DNA from: Nitrososphaerota archaeon
Lineage (GTDB): Archaea > Thermoproteota > Nitrososphaeria > Nitrososphaerales > JAGGXQ01
Direction: 5' to 3'
Assembly: GCA_021162925.1 (NCBI GenBank)
Contig: JAGGXQ010000135.1
Location: 1 to 19,285 of the forward strand
Length of the DNA stretch: 19,285 bases
Shown here: one piece after another, positions 1 through 6,372 of the stretch
Position numbering within the stretch: position 1 is the stretch's first letter
Layout: the number at the start of each line of letters is the position of its first letter
Translations under genes and position numbers: made by a program
Notes under the pieces: model-generated
Database searches by the model: none
Told to the model about the DNA's origin: nothing
Seen by the model: the letters and a program-made list of their open reading frames with translations, nothing else

Positions 1-2
1 AG

Positions 3-548
3 AGGGCTGAGGAGCTGAAGAGAGGCGACCTGCTTATAGCCCCCGACCATTCGATCCTTAAGGATTGGCCCTTTAACGAATATCGAAAGATCGGTGGCCA
101 CTTACTCGACGAGGAATTCGGGAGGCGTTTGGGCCTCGCTCTGGGAGGGGCTGGCGGGTTGGCTACGGATGGGGGGCTCGTGGAGGTCGGCAGGGTCCCC
201 GAAGCGATCTCGAAGTCCCCTCCGGGCGTGATCCTGGCCTTCCTATCCGGGTTCGTTGAGGCCAGGGGCTCTTTGAAGGATGGCGAGGCCACCTTAAATT
301 TGGAGGACGAGGAGCTTGCTAAGGACCTATCGTCCTTGGCATCCCTCTTGGGGTTAAGGGTGATGGTAAGGGGGAGATACACGCTGACCTTCGAACTTCC
401 TAGGAGGCTCGACGATTTACCCGACGGGCCCCATCTGGTCGAGGTGGAGAGGGTAGAGAGAGGTGGCGGGACCACCTTCTACGATTTGACGGTGAGTGGG
501 GGGAGCAACTACCTAGCTGGGGAGTTCGGCCTGGCCGTGATCCACAAC
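3..548 (+). mobile_element. C-terminal part of an intein with decayed LAGLIDADG endonuclease
   Basis: The in-frame insert interrupts the reductase just before the Thr of the conserved GGTGF motif. Its right end has classic intein blocks: FYDLTVSGGSNYLAG (block F) and AVIHN (block G) before Thr+1, so the C-terminal His-Asn and nucleophile are intact. Upstream, AEELKRGDLLIAP resembles the end of the N-terminal splicing half. Between them lie two LAGLIDADG-like segments, LGLALGGAGG (129-158) and LSGFVEARGS (243-272). The catalytic acidic residue of each is replaced (by Gly/Ala and by Arg), and they are only about 28 residues apart, much closer than in active enzymes. The block F His is Ser. Splicing is probably retained and homing lost. 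The N-terminal splicing residues are outside the window. Confidence 0.88.
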
Positions 549-1979
549 ACCGGGTTCGACTTCTCGAAGCTGAGGCCGAAGGGCGACTACGTAAGCACGA
601 CGGGGGGCTCGGCATCGGGCCCGGTCACCTTCATGAGGATATTCGACGAATCGACCAACGTGATAAAGCAGGGAGGGAGGAGGAGAGGTGCGAACATGGG
701 GGTCCTGAGGGTGGATCACCCCGACATAATCGACTTCATAACCGCCAAGTCGAAGGAGGGCTACCTGGACAACTTCAACCTATCGGTAGCGGTCACCGAC
801 GAGTTCATGAAAGCTGTTAAGGACGACGACAAATACCCCCTGATAAACCCCAGGAACGGGGAGGTCGTGAAGGAGCTCAGGGCGAGGGACGTGTTCGACC
901 TAATCGCGTTCATGGCCTGGAAGGTGGGCGATCCGGGCCTCCTCTTCATAGACGAGATAAACAGGCACAACCCGATCTTGGGGACCAGGATAGAGGCGAC
1001 GAATCCATGTGGGGAGCAACCCCTGCTCCCCTACGAATCCTGCAACCTAGGTTCGATAAACGTCTCGAAGTTCGTCCTAGAAGGCGACCTGGACTGGGAG
1101 AGGCTGAGGGAAACGGTCAGGCTCGCCGTCAGGTTCCTGGACAACGTCATAGATGCCAACAAATACCCATTGGAGATCATAGAAAAGGTGACGAAGTCGA
1201 ACCGAAAGATAGGGCTCGGGGTCATGGGCTTCGCGGAAGCTTTGGCGAAGCTGGGGGTCCCTTACGACTCCGAAGAGGGGCTAAGGTGGGCGGAGAGGAT
1301 CATGAGATTCATAGAGAGGGAGGGGCATAAAGCGTCCCAAGAGCTTGGGGAGCTGAAGGGCTCCTTCCCGAACTTCCACAGGAGCGTGTGGAAGAGGAAG
1401 GGCTACAAGGCCATGAGGAACGCAACGGTGACCACGATAGCCCCGACCGGCACCATAAGCATAATAGCCGACTGCTCCTCCGGGATAGAGCCCTTCTTCT
1501 CGATAGCCTACGTCAGGAACGTGCTCGAAGGCGCTAGGCTGATCGAGGTGAACAAGGTATTCGAGGAGTATGCGAAGAAGCACGGTTTCTACTCAAGCAG
1601 GCTCATCATGGAGATAGCGAAGACCGGCAGCGTCCAGGGGTTGAAGGAGGTCCCAGATCGGGTAAAGAGGATATTCAGGAACGCGCTCGAGATAGAGCCG
1701 GAGTGGCACGTGAGGATGCAGGCGGCCTTCCAGAAGCACGTGGACAACGCCGTTTCGAAGACCGTGAACCTTAGGCACGATGCGATACCCGAAGACGTGA
1801 AGAAGACGTTCTGGCTCGCACACGAGCTAAAGTGCAAGGGGATAACCGTCTACAGGTACGGCTCGAAGAAGAACCAGGTCCTCACCATAGGCGGGATAGA
1901 CAGCATGGGGCTCGAGAAGTTCGTCTCGGTCGATTCGGAGTACTCCGGTGGTTGCATTGGCGCCTACTGCACCTACTGA
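3..1979 (+). CDS. nrdJ: Class II (B12-dependent) ribonucleotide reductase, 3' part, with intein
   Basis: Reduces ribonucleotides to deoxyribonucleotides for DNA synthesis. The frame is open from base 3 and continues beyond the left edge. Codons 3-548 are intein and the extein resumes at Thr 549 with TGFDFSKLRPKGD, the standard reductase motif. The thiyl-radical site is NPCGEQ, with Cys at 1008-1010 and Glu two residues on. Eleven residues after that Cys comes the partner Cys of SCNLGSIN. APTGTISI follows, and the protein ends in a Cys-x4-Cys tail (CIGAYC) of the kind that shuttles reducing equivalents. The motif set resembles archaeal adenosylcobalamin enzymes, and no small radical subunit gene is nearby; class II is therefore likely but not proven. 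The N-terminal extein, with the other redox Cys, lies outside the window. The next gene overlaps its last 32 nt. Confidence 0.93.
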   Translation, partial: RAEELKRGDLLIAPDHSILKDWPFNEYRKIGGHLLDEEFGRRLGLALGGAGGLATDGGLVEVGRVPEAISKSPPGVILAFLSGFVEARGSLKDGEATLNLEDEELAKDLSSLASLLGLRVMVRGRYTLTFELPRRLDDLPDGPHLVEVERVERGGGTTFYDLTVSGGSNYLAGEFGLAVIHNTGFDFSKLRPKGDYVSTTGGSASGPVTFMRIFDESTNVIKQGGRRRGANMGVLRVDHPDIIDFITAKSKEGYLDNFNLSVAVTDEFMKAVKDDDKYPLINPRNGEVVKELRARDVFDLIAFMAWKVGDPGLLFIDEINRHNPILGTRIEATNPCGEQPLLPYESCNLGSINVSKFVLEGDLDWERLRETVRLAVRFLDNVIDANKYPLEIIEKVTKSNRKIGLGVMGFAEALAKLGVPYDSEEGLRWAERIMRFIEREGHKASQELGELKGSFPNFHRSVWKRKGYKAMRNATVTTIAPTGTISIIADCSSGIEPFFSIAYVRNVLEGARLIEVNKVFEEYAKKHGFYSSRLIMEIAKTGSVQGLKEVPDRVKRIFRNALEIEPEWHVRMQAAFQKHVDNAVSKTVNLRHDAIPEDVKKTFWLAHELKCKGITVYRYGSKKNQVLTIGGIDSMGLEKFVSVDSEYSGGCIGAYCTY

Positions 1980-2697
1980 GCCGAAGGTCGGTTGCTGCGG
2001 GCTCGCGGGCATGAGCCTAAGCAGGTACGCCGAGGAGTTCGAGGTAGTTGAGCTTCAGAGCACCTTTTACAGGCTCCCAAAGCCAAAGACCGCAAAGCGA
2101 TGGAGGGAGAGCGTCAGAAGCGATTTCGAGTTCACCATGAAGGTATTTCAAGGGGTGACCCACCCGGTAAGCAGCCCGACTTGGAGGAGGGCTGGAAGCC
2201 AAAAGCCCGAAGCTGGTGCAGAAAACTACGGATACCTGAAGCCGACCGAGGAGAACTTCGGGGCTTGGAAGAGGAGCATGGAGATCTGCGATATTATAGA
2301 CTGCAAGTTCTGCGTGGTCCAGCTCCCCCCTTCCTTCGCCAACAAGGATGAGAACGTGAAGAACCTGGAGGCCTTCTTCTCCTCGGTCGAGAGAAATGCA
2401 GCGATAGGGATAGAGCTGAGGCACAGGTCCTGGTTCGAGGATACGGGCTGGACCCGCATAGCGAAGAGGCTCGAGCTCGTGCACATAGTAGACCCTTTCA
2501 TAAGGCTACCGCTCTACGACCTCGGGATCTCTTACTTCAGGCTTCACGGGCTCGGAAAGAGGCCCTACGCCTACAGGTACAGCGACGAGGAGCTCAAGAG
2601 GCTCTCTAGGCTCGTGAAGGGCATGCGTGGATACGTGATGTTCAACAACATCCACATGAGGGAGGATGCGAAGAGGTTCCTGGCCCTGATGGGATGA
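1948..2697 (+). CDS. DUF72 (YecE-like) TIM-barrel protein
   Basis: A 249-residue protein of the DUF72 family, whose biochemical role is unknown. Family marks include VGCCGLAGMSLSRYAEEF followed by VELQSTFYRLP near the N-terminus, FEFTMKVFQGVTHP, VVQLPPSF, IGIELRHRSWF, YFRLHG and a terminal YVMFNNIHMREDA, in the usual barrel order. The length is normal for the family. The GTG at 1948 was chosen because GGAG lies seven bases upstream; a TTG at 1957 is the alternative. Either start lies inside the end of the reductase gene, so the two are probably co-transcribed and translationally coupled. Only the start codon is uncertain. Confidence 0.85.
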   Translation: MVALAPTAPTEPKVGCCGLAGMSLSRYAEEFEVVELQSTFYRLPKPKTAKRWRESVRSDFEFTMKVFQGVTHPVSSPTWRRAGSQKPEAGAENYGYLKPTEENFGAWKRSMEICDIIDCKFCVVQLPPSFANKDENVKNLEAFFSSVERNAAIGIELRHRSWFEDTGWTRIAKRLELVHIVDPFIRLPLYDLGISYFRLHGLGKRPYAYRYSDEELKRLSRLVKGMRGYVMFNNIHMREDAKRFLALMG

Positions 2698-2707
2698 TTT
2701 TTAAACC
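2697..2707 (+). promoter_or_regulatory. TATA-like box for the eL22-like gene
   Basis: ATTTTTAAACC-type AT-rich element overlapping the DUF72 stop region, about 26 nt before the ATG at 2728. The spacing implies a leaderless transcript. Confidence 0.5.
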
Positions 2708-2727
2708 TTTCAGGTTCACGCCTTGGT

Positions 2728-2958
2728 ATGAAGGTGGATCCGAAGGGGCTTAAGGAAGACGGGCTCTTCGAGTTCCTCTCCAAAATCTTGGATGTGAAGA
2801 TGGACGGCGAGCTGATAGACGTCGGGGACGTAAAGGCCGATAGGCTGAAGGCGTACGTCAAGAGGTTCCTGCACAAGAAAGGGGTGAGGGACGCCTACAA
2901 GCTTAGGGTGAGCAAGGGCGTGCTATCCTTCAAGCCCGTCGAGACCTCAAAAGGATGA
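2728..2958 (+). CDS. Small basic protein resembling ribosomal protein eL22
   Basis: A 76-residue protein. FEFLSKILDVKMDGELIDVG followed by RLKAYVKRFLHKKGVRDAYK and a final LRVS-KGVLSFKP strand follows the order of eukaryotic eL22, where a FEQFLQ..IKVNGK segment precedes [20 protein letters not shown] and a closing LRYF strand. This comparison is from memory of human eL22, not a search. eL22 is a large-subunit protein regarded as eukaryotic, with reports from Asgard archaea. The gene has its own TATA-like box at the leaderless distance and ends convergently with the next gene, overlapping it by 29 nt. If the match is wrong, it is a small alpha/beta protein of unknown function. Confidence 0.5.
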   Translation: MKVDPKGLKEDGLFEFLSKILDVKMDGELIDVGDVKADRLKAYVKRFLHKKGVRDAYKLRVSKGVLSFKPVETSKG

Positions 2959-3271
2959 GCACCGATTTTATCCTGTTCCTAGCACCCCTTAACATCTTGA
3001 GCCTATCGGGGCCGTCGGGATCGTTTAGGAAGGATTCGAGCAGATCTAGGGCCCCGACCACGAGCTCCTCTGGCCTGCCATCGACCTTCTCGAACCCTTC
3101 GAGCGATTCGACCGATCCTTCGAGCTTGTAAAGGAAGACGGCCTTTTCGAGCAGGACGTAAACGTCGAAGAAATCGTCCTTTAGCGCTTTGAGGTCGGAG
3201 CCCTTTGCCAGCCTCGATAAAATAGATTCGAGCCCATCCCTAGCATCGCTAACCAAGCCGTCCACGTCCAT
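2930..3271 (-). CDS. Hypothetical helical protein, 113 aa
   Basis: I do not recognise this family. The sequence is charged and appears almost entirely alpha-helical, with heptad-like leucines (for example DLKALKDDFFDVYVLLEKAV and DRLKMLRGARNRIKSVLILL). There is no signal peptide, membrane segment or cysteine motif. The gene is real by three signs: an ATG start, a TATA-like box at 3294-3300 at the leaderless spacing, and a place tightly packed between neighbours. Its last 29 nt overlap the end of the convergent eL22-like gene. Confidence 0.65.
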   Translation of the reverse strand: MDVDGLVSDARDGLESILSRLAKGSDLKALKDDFFDVYVLLEKAVFLYKLEGSVESLEGFEKVDGRPEELVVGALDLLESFLNDPDGPDRLKMLRGARNRIKSVLILLRSRRA

Positions 3272-3293
3272 AGGCCCCTATCCCGTGGGAGGG

Positions 3294-3300
3294 CTTATAT
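3294..3300 (-). promoter_or_regulatory. TATA box for the 113-aa gene
   Basis: ATATAAG on the minus strand, centred about 26 nt upstream of the ATG at 3271; implies a leaderless mRNA. Confidence 0.55.
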
Positions 3301-3331
3301 GGCTATCCCGAAACTCAAGGAGCTATGGAGC

Positions 3332-3478
3332 TCACAACTCCTGCCTGGAGAGCTGGTGATCCTTGTTCTTCTTTATGTGCTCCACGGCGTCCTTGATGCT
3401 CATGGTCGTGTACCCACAGGTGAGGCAGACGTACCTCCAACCCTTGAACTCGGTTCCATCCGATTTCGATTTCGGCAT
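3332..3478 (-). CDS. 48-aa C2H2-like zinc-finger protein
   Basis: A small gene between the 113-aa gene and topoisomerase IB, read from ATG at 3478 to TGA at 3332. After a basic N-terminus (MPKSKSDGTEF) comes YVCLTCGYTT, then AVEHIKKNKDHQL. This gives Cys-x2-Cys-x12-His-x6-His, the ligand order of a single C2H2 zinc finger. Such one-finger proteins are common in archaea and are usually presumed to bind nucleic acid or protein partners; nothing here identifies the target. A TATA-like box at 3510-3517 and a GGTG about 9 nt before the start support expression. The opposite-strand frame over the same bases lacks any domain and is not believed. Confidence 0.7.
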   Translation of the reverse strand: MPKSKSDGTEFKGWRYVCLTCGYTTMSIKDAVEHIKKNKDHQLSRQEL

Positions 3479-3509
3479 CCGAACACCGCCCCCACGTGGA
3501 GTTAAAATT

Positions 3510-3517
3510 CTTATAAA
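3510..3517 (-). promoter_or_regulatory. TATA box for the zinc-finger gene
   Basis: TTTATAAG on the minus strand, followed by an AT-rich run, about 36 nt before the ATG at 3478. A 5' leader of about 10 nt carrying GGTG is expected. Confidence 0.55.
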
Positions 3518-3601
3518 TTTTTCGCCTTAAAGAATGTAAAAATTATCAAAAAGATCGGGACGATGTTTCAGGAAAGTTCGGGTTTTATGAAAGACCTTGA
3601 C

Positions 3602-5191
3602 CTATAGGTCGGAAGATCGGGTTTTGGCTAGCACGGGCCTCCTGAAGGCCCACTTGAACTTCCTTCTCAGGCTCTTCGGATATATCTTCTCCGGATTCAG
3701 GCCGACCCTGTAAGCCCAAGCCACCAAGACCCTGGGGTCGATGTAGTTCTTCAGCGACGTGCTCAAGTTGTACTCCTTGGTCTTCAACATCAGATCGATC
3801 TGTAGCTTCAGCTTCCTTATCCTCCTCTTTATCGAGTTCAGGCTCCTCTCCCTCTTCACTTCCTTCAGCTTGGCTTCGAGCTCCTCCAACCTCCTCAGCT
3901 TCTTCTCAAGCCTCTCCTCGAAGTTCTTCGGGACGGCCTTCTTATGGTTGCACTTTATCGCAGCCAGGAGGTTCGCCATCTTCACGTGGTAAAGCTTGAC
4001 GAACTCTTCCTCACCATCATCTAGGTCCAGGCCATCTAGGTACTCCTTGACGACCTTGGTCGCGTGGTAGGTCCTGAAGACCTTGGCGGTAAGCCCCTTC
4101 ATCCCTTTGGAGAGGAACTCGTTCACCCGCTTCGAGTTTATCCCGTCGAATATCTGATCCCCGGCGTCCTTTCCGCTCATGAACTCCTTCAGGTTTCTGA
4201 TGAAGTTCGGGTCCGCATCCTCGATAGGTATCTCCTTCATCCACCTGACCCCGTCCTTTCCCAGGAAGTCGAACTTTATGCTACCCCCGTCGAACTTGAC
4301 GTGCTCGACCCTCAGCGTCGTGGCCCCCACCGTGTCCGCCTCGTTTTCGTCCTTTTCATCCCCGACCCTGACGCAGAGCTTGTCTATGAGGTAGCAGACG
4401 GTCGCGACCATCCTGGTCTTCCTATCCCTGGCCCTCAGCCCCTTCTCTATCAGCCTCCTCACCCTGTCTATGCGCTTCTCCAGCCTCCTCGCCTTTTCGA
4501 ACTTCAGCCTATCCCTCTTCTGCCTCAAGGGGGAGCTTTCGTGTAGCCATACATACTTCATCTTGCCGGTGAGCTTGTCCCTCCATTTCGCTATCCACAT
4601 GCCCGTCCTGTCGTGGACCACGGCCTTCCAGTTCCCATCCGGGATCGGGGCCCCTTCACTTATGTTTATGACCACGTCCTCGTGAGTTATCCTGGGCTTC
4701 CACCTGCCCCTGAGCGGGTGCTCCCCCCTACCCATGAATAGGCCAGGGGGCTCTACCATCCAGTTGGCAACCTCGACCCTCCTGCCGTCGAGTATCGCAT
4801 ACCCGTATATCGCCTTCAGGGCCTCCCTCCTCTCCTTCCTCTCCCTCGCGAGCCTCTTCCTCTCCTCCTTGGTGAGCGCCTCCTTCCTGAGCTTCTCCTC
4901 CTCGACGAGCTCGAAGAACTCCGAGAAGTCTACATCCTCGAAATTCGCATCCCTCAGCTCTGGGACCTGAGCCCTGAAGTCCTTCATGAAGTTTTCCAGG
5001 AAGACGGGGTCCGAGAAGTACCTGGTCCCCTTCTTCTTGGCGAGCGCGTAAGCCATCTCTTCGGCGAGGGGGCTAAGCTCGATCTCCTCCCCCTTGAACC
5101 TCACCCTCAGCCCCTTCGGCTTGTAGGGCTCGGGAAATGCGACCCCGTTGTGGATAAGGGTGTGCCAATGCTCCCCCTCTGCCGATACCAA
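3602..5191 (-). CDS. DNA topoisomerase IB (eukaryotic type)
   Basis: Relaxes supercoils by cutting one strand and forming a 3'-phosphotyrosine. The 529 residues cover the eukaryotic core and C-terminal domains, beginning at GEHWHTLIHNGVAFPEPYKP. The whole catalytic set is visible: Arg275 (VRVGDEKDENEADTVG), Lys312 (DFLGKDGVRW), Arg373 (GLTAKVFRTYHAT), His416 (IKCNHKKA) and Tyr483 in NYIDPR. A charged coiled-coil linker lies at about 423-468, and EPPGLFMGRGEHPLRG matches the core. The long acidic N-terminal tail of animal enzymes is absent. This enzyme is a known marker of Thaumarchaeota and relatives. The start is TTG with AGGTGG close upstream; no ATG is available at the right place. It faces away from the 59-aa membrane peptide. 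Confidence 0.96.
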   Translation of the reverse strand: MVSAEGEHWHTLIHNGVAFPEPYKPKGLRVRFKGEEIELSPLAEEMAYALAKKKGTRYFSDPVFLENFMKDFRAQVPELRDANFEDVDFSEFFELVEEEKLRKEALTKEERKRLARERKERREALKAIYGYAILDGRRVEVANWMVEPPGLFMGRGEHPLRGRWKPRITHEDVVINISEGAPIPDGNWKAVVHDRTGMWIAKWRDKLTGKMKYVWLHESSPLRQKRDRLKFEKARRLEKRIDRVRRLIEKGLRARDRKTRMVATVCYLIDKLCVRVGDEKDENEADTVGATTLRVEHVKFDGGSIKFDFLGKDGVRWMKEIPIEDADPNFIRNLKEFMSGKDAGDQIFDGINSKRVNEFLSKGMKGLTAKVFRTYHATKVVKEYLDGLDLDDGEEEFVKLYHVKMANLLAAIKCNHKKAVPKNFEERLEKKLRRLEELEAKLKEVKRERSLNSIKRRIRKLKLQIDLMLKTKEYNLSTSLKNYIDPRVLVAWAYRVGLNPEKIYPKSLRRKFKWAFRRPVLAKTRSSDL

Positions 5192-5225
5192 CCTACCACC
5201 TGACGGACCTCCCGATCCGTGAGTG

Positions 5226-5237
5226 CCCTTATAAGGG
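5226..5237 (-). promoter_or_regulatory. Palindromic TATA box of topoisomerase IB
   Basis: CCCTTATAAGGG is a perfect 12-bp palindrome about 40 nt before the TTG at 5191, giving a predicted leader of about 14 nt that holds the AGGTGG site. Its symmetry would allow firing in either direction. Confidence 0.5.
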
Positions 5238-5246
5238 TTGCCAACA

Positions 5247-5254
5247 TTTATAAG
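5247..5254 (+). promoter_or_regulatory. TATA box for the 59-aa membrane peptide
   Basis: TTTATAAG centred about 25 nt before the ATG at 5275, the leaderless spacing. Confidence 0.55.
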
Positions 5255-5274
5255 AGCGAAGAGAACGCTCCTAT

Positions 5275-5454
5275 ATGCGACCGCTCGACCTGCTGCTCAG
5301 GATCGTCGGGGCAGCTCTCCTAGGCATAGGGATCACGTTGCTCATCCTCACGGCCACGACCCCCTTGGTCCCCCACCTATCCGTGCTGTACTACACCATG
5401 TCGATCCTGATGATCGGGGTCGGGGCCCTGGCGCTCGTAGCCAAGTACAAGTAG
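5275..5454 (+). CDS. Small two-helix membrane protein, 59 aa
   Basis: ATG at 5275 to TAG at 5454. The product starts MRPLDLLLRIVGAALLGIGI and has two hydrophobic stretches, about residues 9-27 and 40-55, joined by TTPLVPHLSVLYY, and ends in a basic AKYK tail. It is therefore predicted to be a two-span membrane peptide. I do not recognise a family. Support for it being a real gene is the TATA box at the correct distance, the clean start and stop, and the consistent hydrophobic pattern. It is divergent from topoisomerase IB and sits just upstream of the promoter of the cofactor-binding gene at 5494. Confidence 0.62.
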   Translation: MRPLDLLLRIVGAALLGIGITLLILTATTPLVPHLSVLYYTMSILMIGVGALALVAKYK

Positions 5455-5460
5455 AGATAG

Positions 5461-5468
5461 GTTTAAAT
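5461..5468 (+). promoter_or_regulatory. TATA-like box for the NifX-like gene
   Basis: GTTTAAAT centred about 29 nt before ATG 5494. Overlapping it, ATGTG (5467-5471) and CACAT (about 5478-5482) form a short inverted repeat that could be an operator, though the arms are only 5 bp. Confidence 0.45.
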
Positions 5469-5493
5469 GTGTCATTGCACATAAACTAGTGGG

Positions 5494-5817
5494 ATGAGGG
5501 TCGCCTTTGCGACTGAGGGGGAAGGAGGGCTGGATGCGAAGATATCCGAAGTCTTCTCCAGGGCGGATAGCATAACGGTCTTGGATGTGAACGAGAAGGT
5601 CGAATTGGTCAAGGTCGTCGAGAACCCGGCGAAGGGTTACAAGTTCGGGACGGGGCCGATAATGGTAAAGACCCTGGTCGATCTCGGGGCCGAGGTGGCG
5701 GTCGGGGCCAAGTTCGGCGCTGGGGCGAGCTCCCTGTTGAAGGACAAGGGGATAAGGATAGTGACCGTCAAGGCCGGGACCAAAGTGAAGGACGCGATCG
5801 AAGCGGTAAAGGGTTAA
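5494..5817 (+). CDS. NifX/NifB-type dinitrogenase FeMo-cofactor family protein
   Basis: A 107-residue, single-domain protein of the dinitrogenase iron-molybdenum cofactor biosynthesis family. It opens MRVAFATEGEGGLDAKISEVFSRAD, the typical strand and loop, and continues VVENPAKGYKFGTGP and LVDLGAEVAVGAKFGAGAS, where the family usually has a Gly-rich cofactor-binding surface. The order and length fit stand-alone members, which occur widely in archaea without nitrogenase and probably carry metal clusters. No nif gene is visible, so nitrogen fixation should not be inferred. The gene has its own TATA-like box. Directly after its stop is a relic of its own 3' end. Confidence 0.85.
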   Translation: MRVAFATEGEGGLDAKISEVFSRADSITVLDVNEKVELVKVVENPAKGYKFGTGPIMVKTLVDLGAEVAVGAKFGAGASSLLKDKGIRIVTVKAGTKVKDAIEAVKG

Positions 5818-5859
5818 AGCCGGAACGAAGGTAAGGAAGTGGTCGTAGTGAAGGGTTAG
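5816..5859 (+). pseudogene. Frameshifted relic of a NifX-like gene 3' end
   Basis: This 44-nt stretch repeats the last 48 nt of the preceding gene (5770-5817). It reads KAGTKVR in one frame, then EVVVVKG-stop in another, against KAGTKVK...IEAVKG-stop in the gene. In the KAGTKV part the six codons differ only at synonymous third positions or not at all in amino acid. The copy was therefore coding before it decayed, or came from a diverged homologue. It lies at the left border of the viral island. Confidence 0.6.
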
Positions 5860-5867
5860 GGTTAAAG

Positions 5868-5876
5868 TTTATTAAA
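5868..5876 (+). promoter_or_regulatory. TATA-like box for the 84-aa gene
   Basis: TTTATTAAA centred about 29 nt before ATG 5901. A second AT-rich element, CTATATAAC at 5882-5890, is too close to the start for a standard promoter. Confidence 0.45.
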
Positions 5877-5900
5877 TGGTTCTATATAACTTTACTTGAC

Positions 5901-6155
5901 ATGGTTAGATATGATCTGAAGCTATTCGAGGAGGAGCTGAAGGAGAGGATCGGGGAGCTGGAGGGGGAGCTCCTCGAGCTCAAGGACTTCTCTCACCTGT
6001 ACGAGCTGGACAAGGAGTACTACGAGGCGAAGCTGAAGAGGATCGAGGACTGGCTCAGGATGCTCACCCTCTTGCTACTCAAAAAGGCCGGGAAGGAAGA
6101 GAGGGAGCTCATTCGAGAAGCTCTTGAAAGTGTTCTTTCAGATAGCGGTATATGA
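5901..6155 (+). CDS. Small coiled-coil protein, 84 aa
   Basis: Unrecognised. The product is strongly charged and helical: FEEELKERIGELEGELLELK at about 9-28, and a second helix YEAKLKRIEDWLRMLTLLLL, then EERELIREALESVL. Both show heptad spacing, so dimerisation through coiled coils is likely. It has no DNA-binding or membrane motif that I can name. The ATG has a TATA-like box at the leaderless distance. The last 47 nt overlap the end of the convergent ribbon-helix-helix gene. It is the first gene of the viral island and may be an accessory or regulatory partner; that is a guess from position. Confidence 0.6.
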   Translation: MVRYDLKLFEEELKERIGELEGELLELKDFSHLYELDKEYYEAKLKRIEDWLRMLTLLLLKKAGKEERELIREALESVLSDSGI

Positions 6156-6318
6156 CGAAGTTCACGAAGTCCGAGAAGGACCTGATCCTGTACCTGACCA
6201 TCAGGTAGTCCTTGTGCTTGCTGTAGTAGCTCCTTAGGAGCTCGGACACGTCCTTCTGGAGGCTTACGGCCCTGCTCCTGTACTCCCCTCCAACAGACTT
6301 CCTATGACTTTCACTCAT
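6109..6318 (-). CDS. Ribbon-helix-helix-like DNA-binding protein
   Basis: A 69-residue protein from ATG 6318; an adjacent GTG at 6321 would add one residue. The order fits a ribbon-helix-helix fold: a strand at SRAVSLQKDV, a helix SELLRSYYSKH, and a second helix SFSDFVNFVIYRYLKEHF that starts with the usual Ser-capped turn. The linker between the helices is longer than in CopG or Arc. Such proteins bind palindromic DNA as dimers. A perfect CTAATGATTAG palindrome lies 3-13 nt upstream of its own start, so autoregulation is likely. It is divergent from the winged-helix gene and shares its TATA box with it. Confidence 0.55.
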   Translation of the reverse strand: MSESHRKSVGGEYRSRAVSLQKDVSELLRSYYSKHKDYLMVRYRIRSFSDFVNFVIYRYLKEHFQELLE

Positions 6319-6320
6319 CA

Positions 6321-6331
6321 CTAATGATTAG
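6321..6331. promoter_or_regulatory. Operator-like palindrome CTAATGATTAG
   Basis: A perfect 11-bp palindrome around a central G, between the shared TATA box and the start of the ribbon-helix-helix gene. A bound dimer would cover that gene's initiation region while lying just upstream of the promoter for the winged-helix and portal genes. Confidence 0.5.
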
Positions 6332-6341
6332 CAACGAAAGG

Positions 6342-6349
6342 TTTATAAA
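6342..6349. promoter_or_regulatory. Shared symmetric TATA box for two divergent regulators
   Basis: TTTATAAA is self-complementary. Its near edge is 24 nt from the ATG at 6373 on the plus strand and 24 nt from the ATG at 6318 on the minus strand. Purine-rich BRE-like sequence lies on both sides (CGAAAGG one way, CAAAAC the other). No other TATA-like element was seen in this gap. Confidence 0.6.
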
Positions 6350-6372
6350 GTTTTGTTTGTAATAGATGTCAA

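Noticed and set aside
3299..3505. 68-aa plus-strand frame MAIPKLKELWSSQLL...
   Set aside because: It has no recognisable domain, and the minus strand over the same bases encodes a convincing zinc-finger protein with its own promoter.
3520..3601. Possible C/D box or other small RNA after topoisomerase IB; also palindrome GACCTATAGGTC at 3599-3610
   Set aside because: No proper C and D box pair on either strand, and the palindrome would fold only a 4-bp stem.
5238..5489. 83-aa plus-strand frame in the topoisomerase/NifX gap
   Set aside because: Composition (Arg/His/Pro-rich) fits a shadow of the 59-aa membrane peptide, which has the better promoter and hydrophobic pattern.
5494..5817. Evidence of nitrogen fixation from the FeMo-cofactor family gene
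   Set aside because: Stand-alone members of this family are widespread in non-fixing archaea and no nif gene is nearby.
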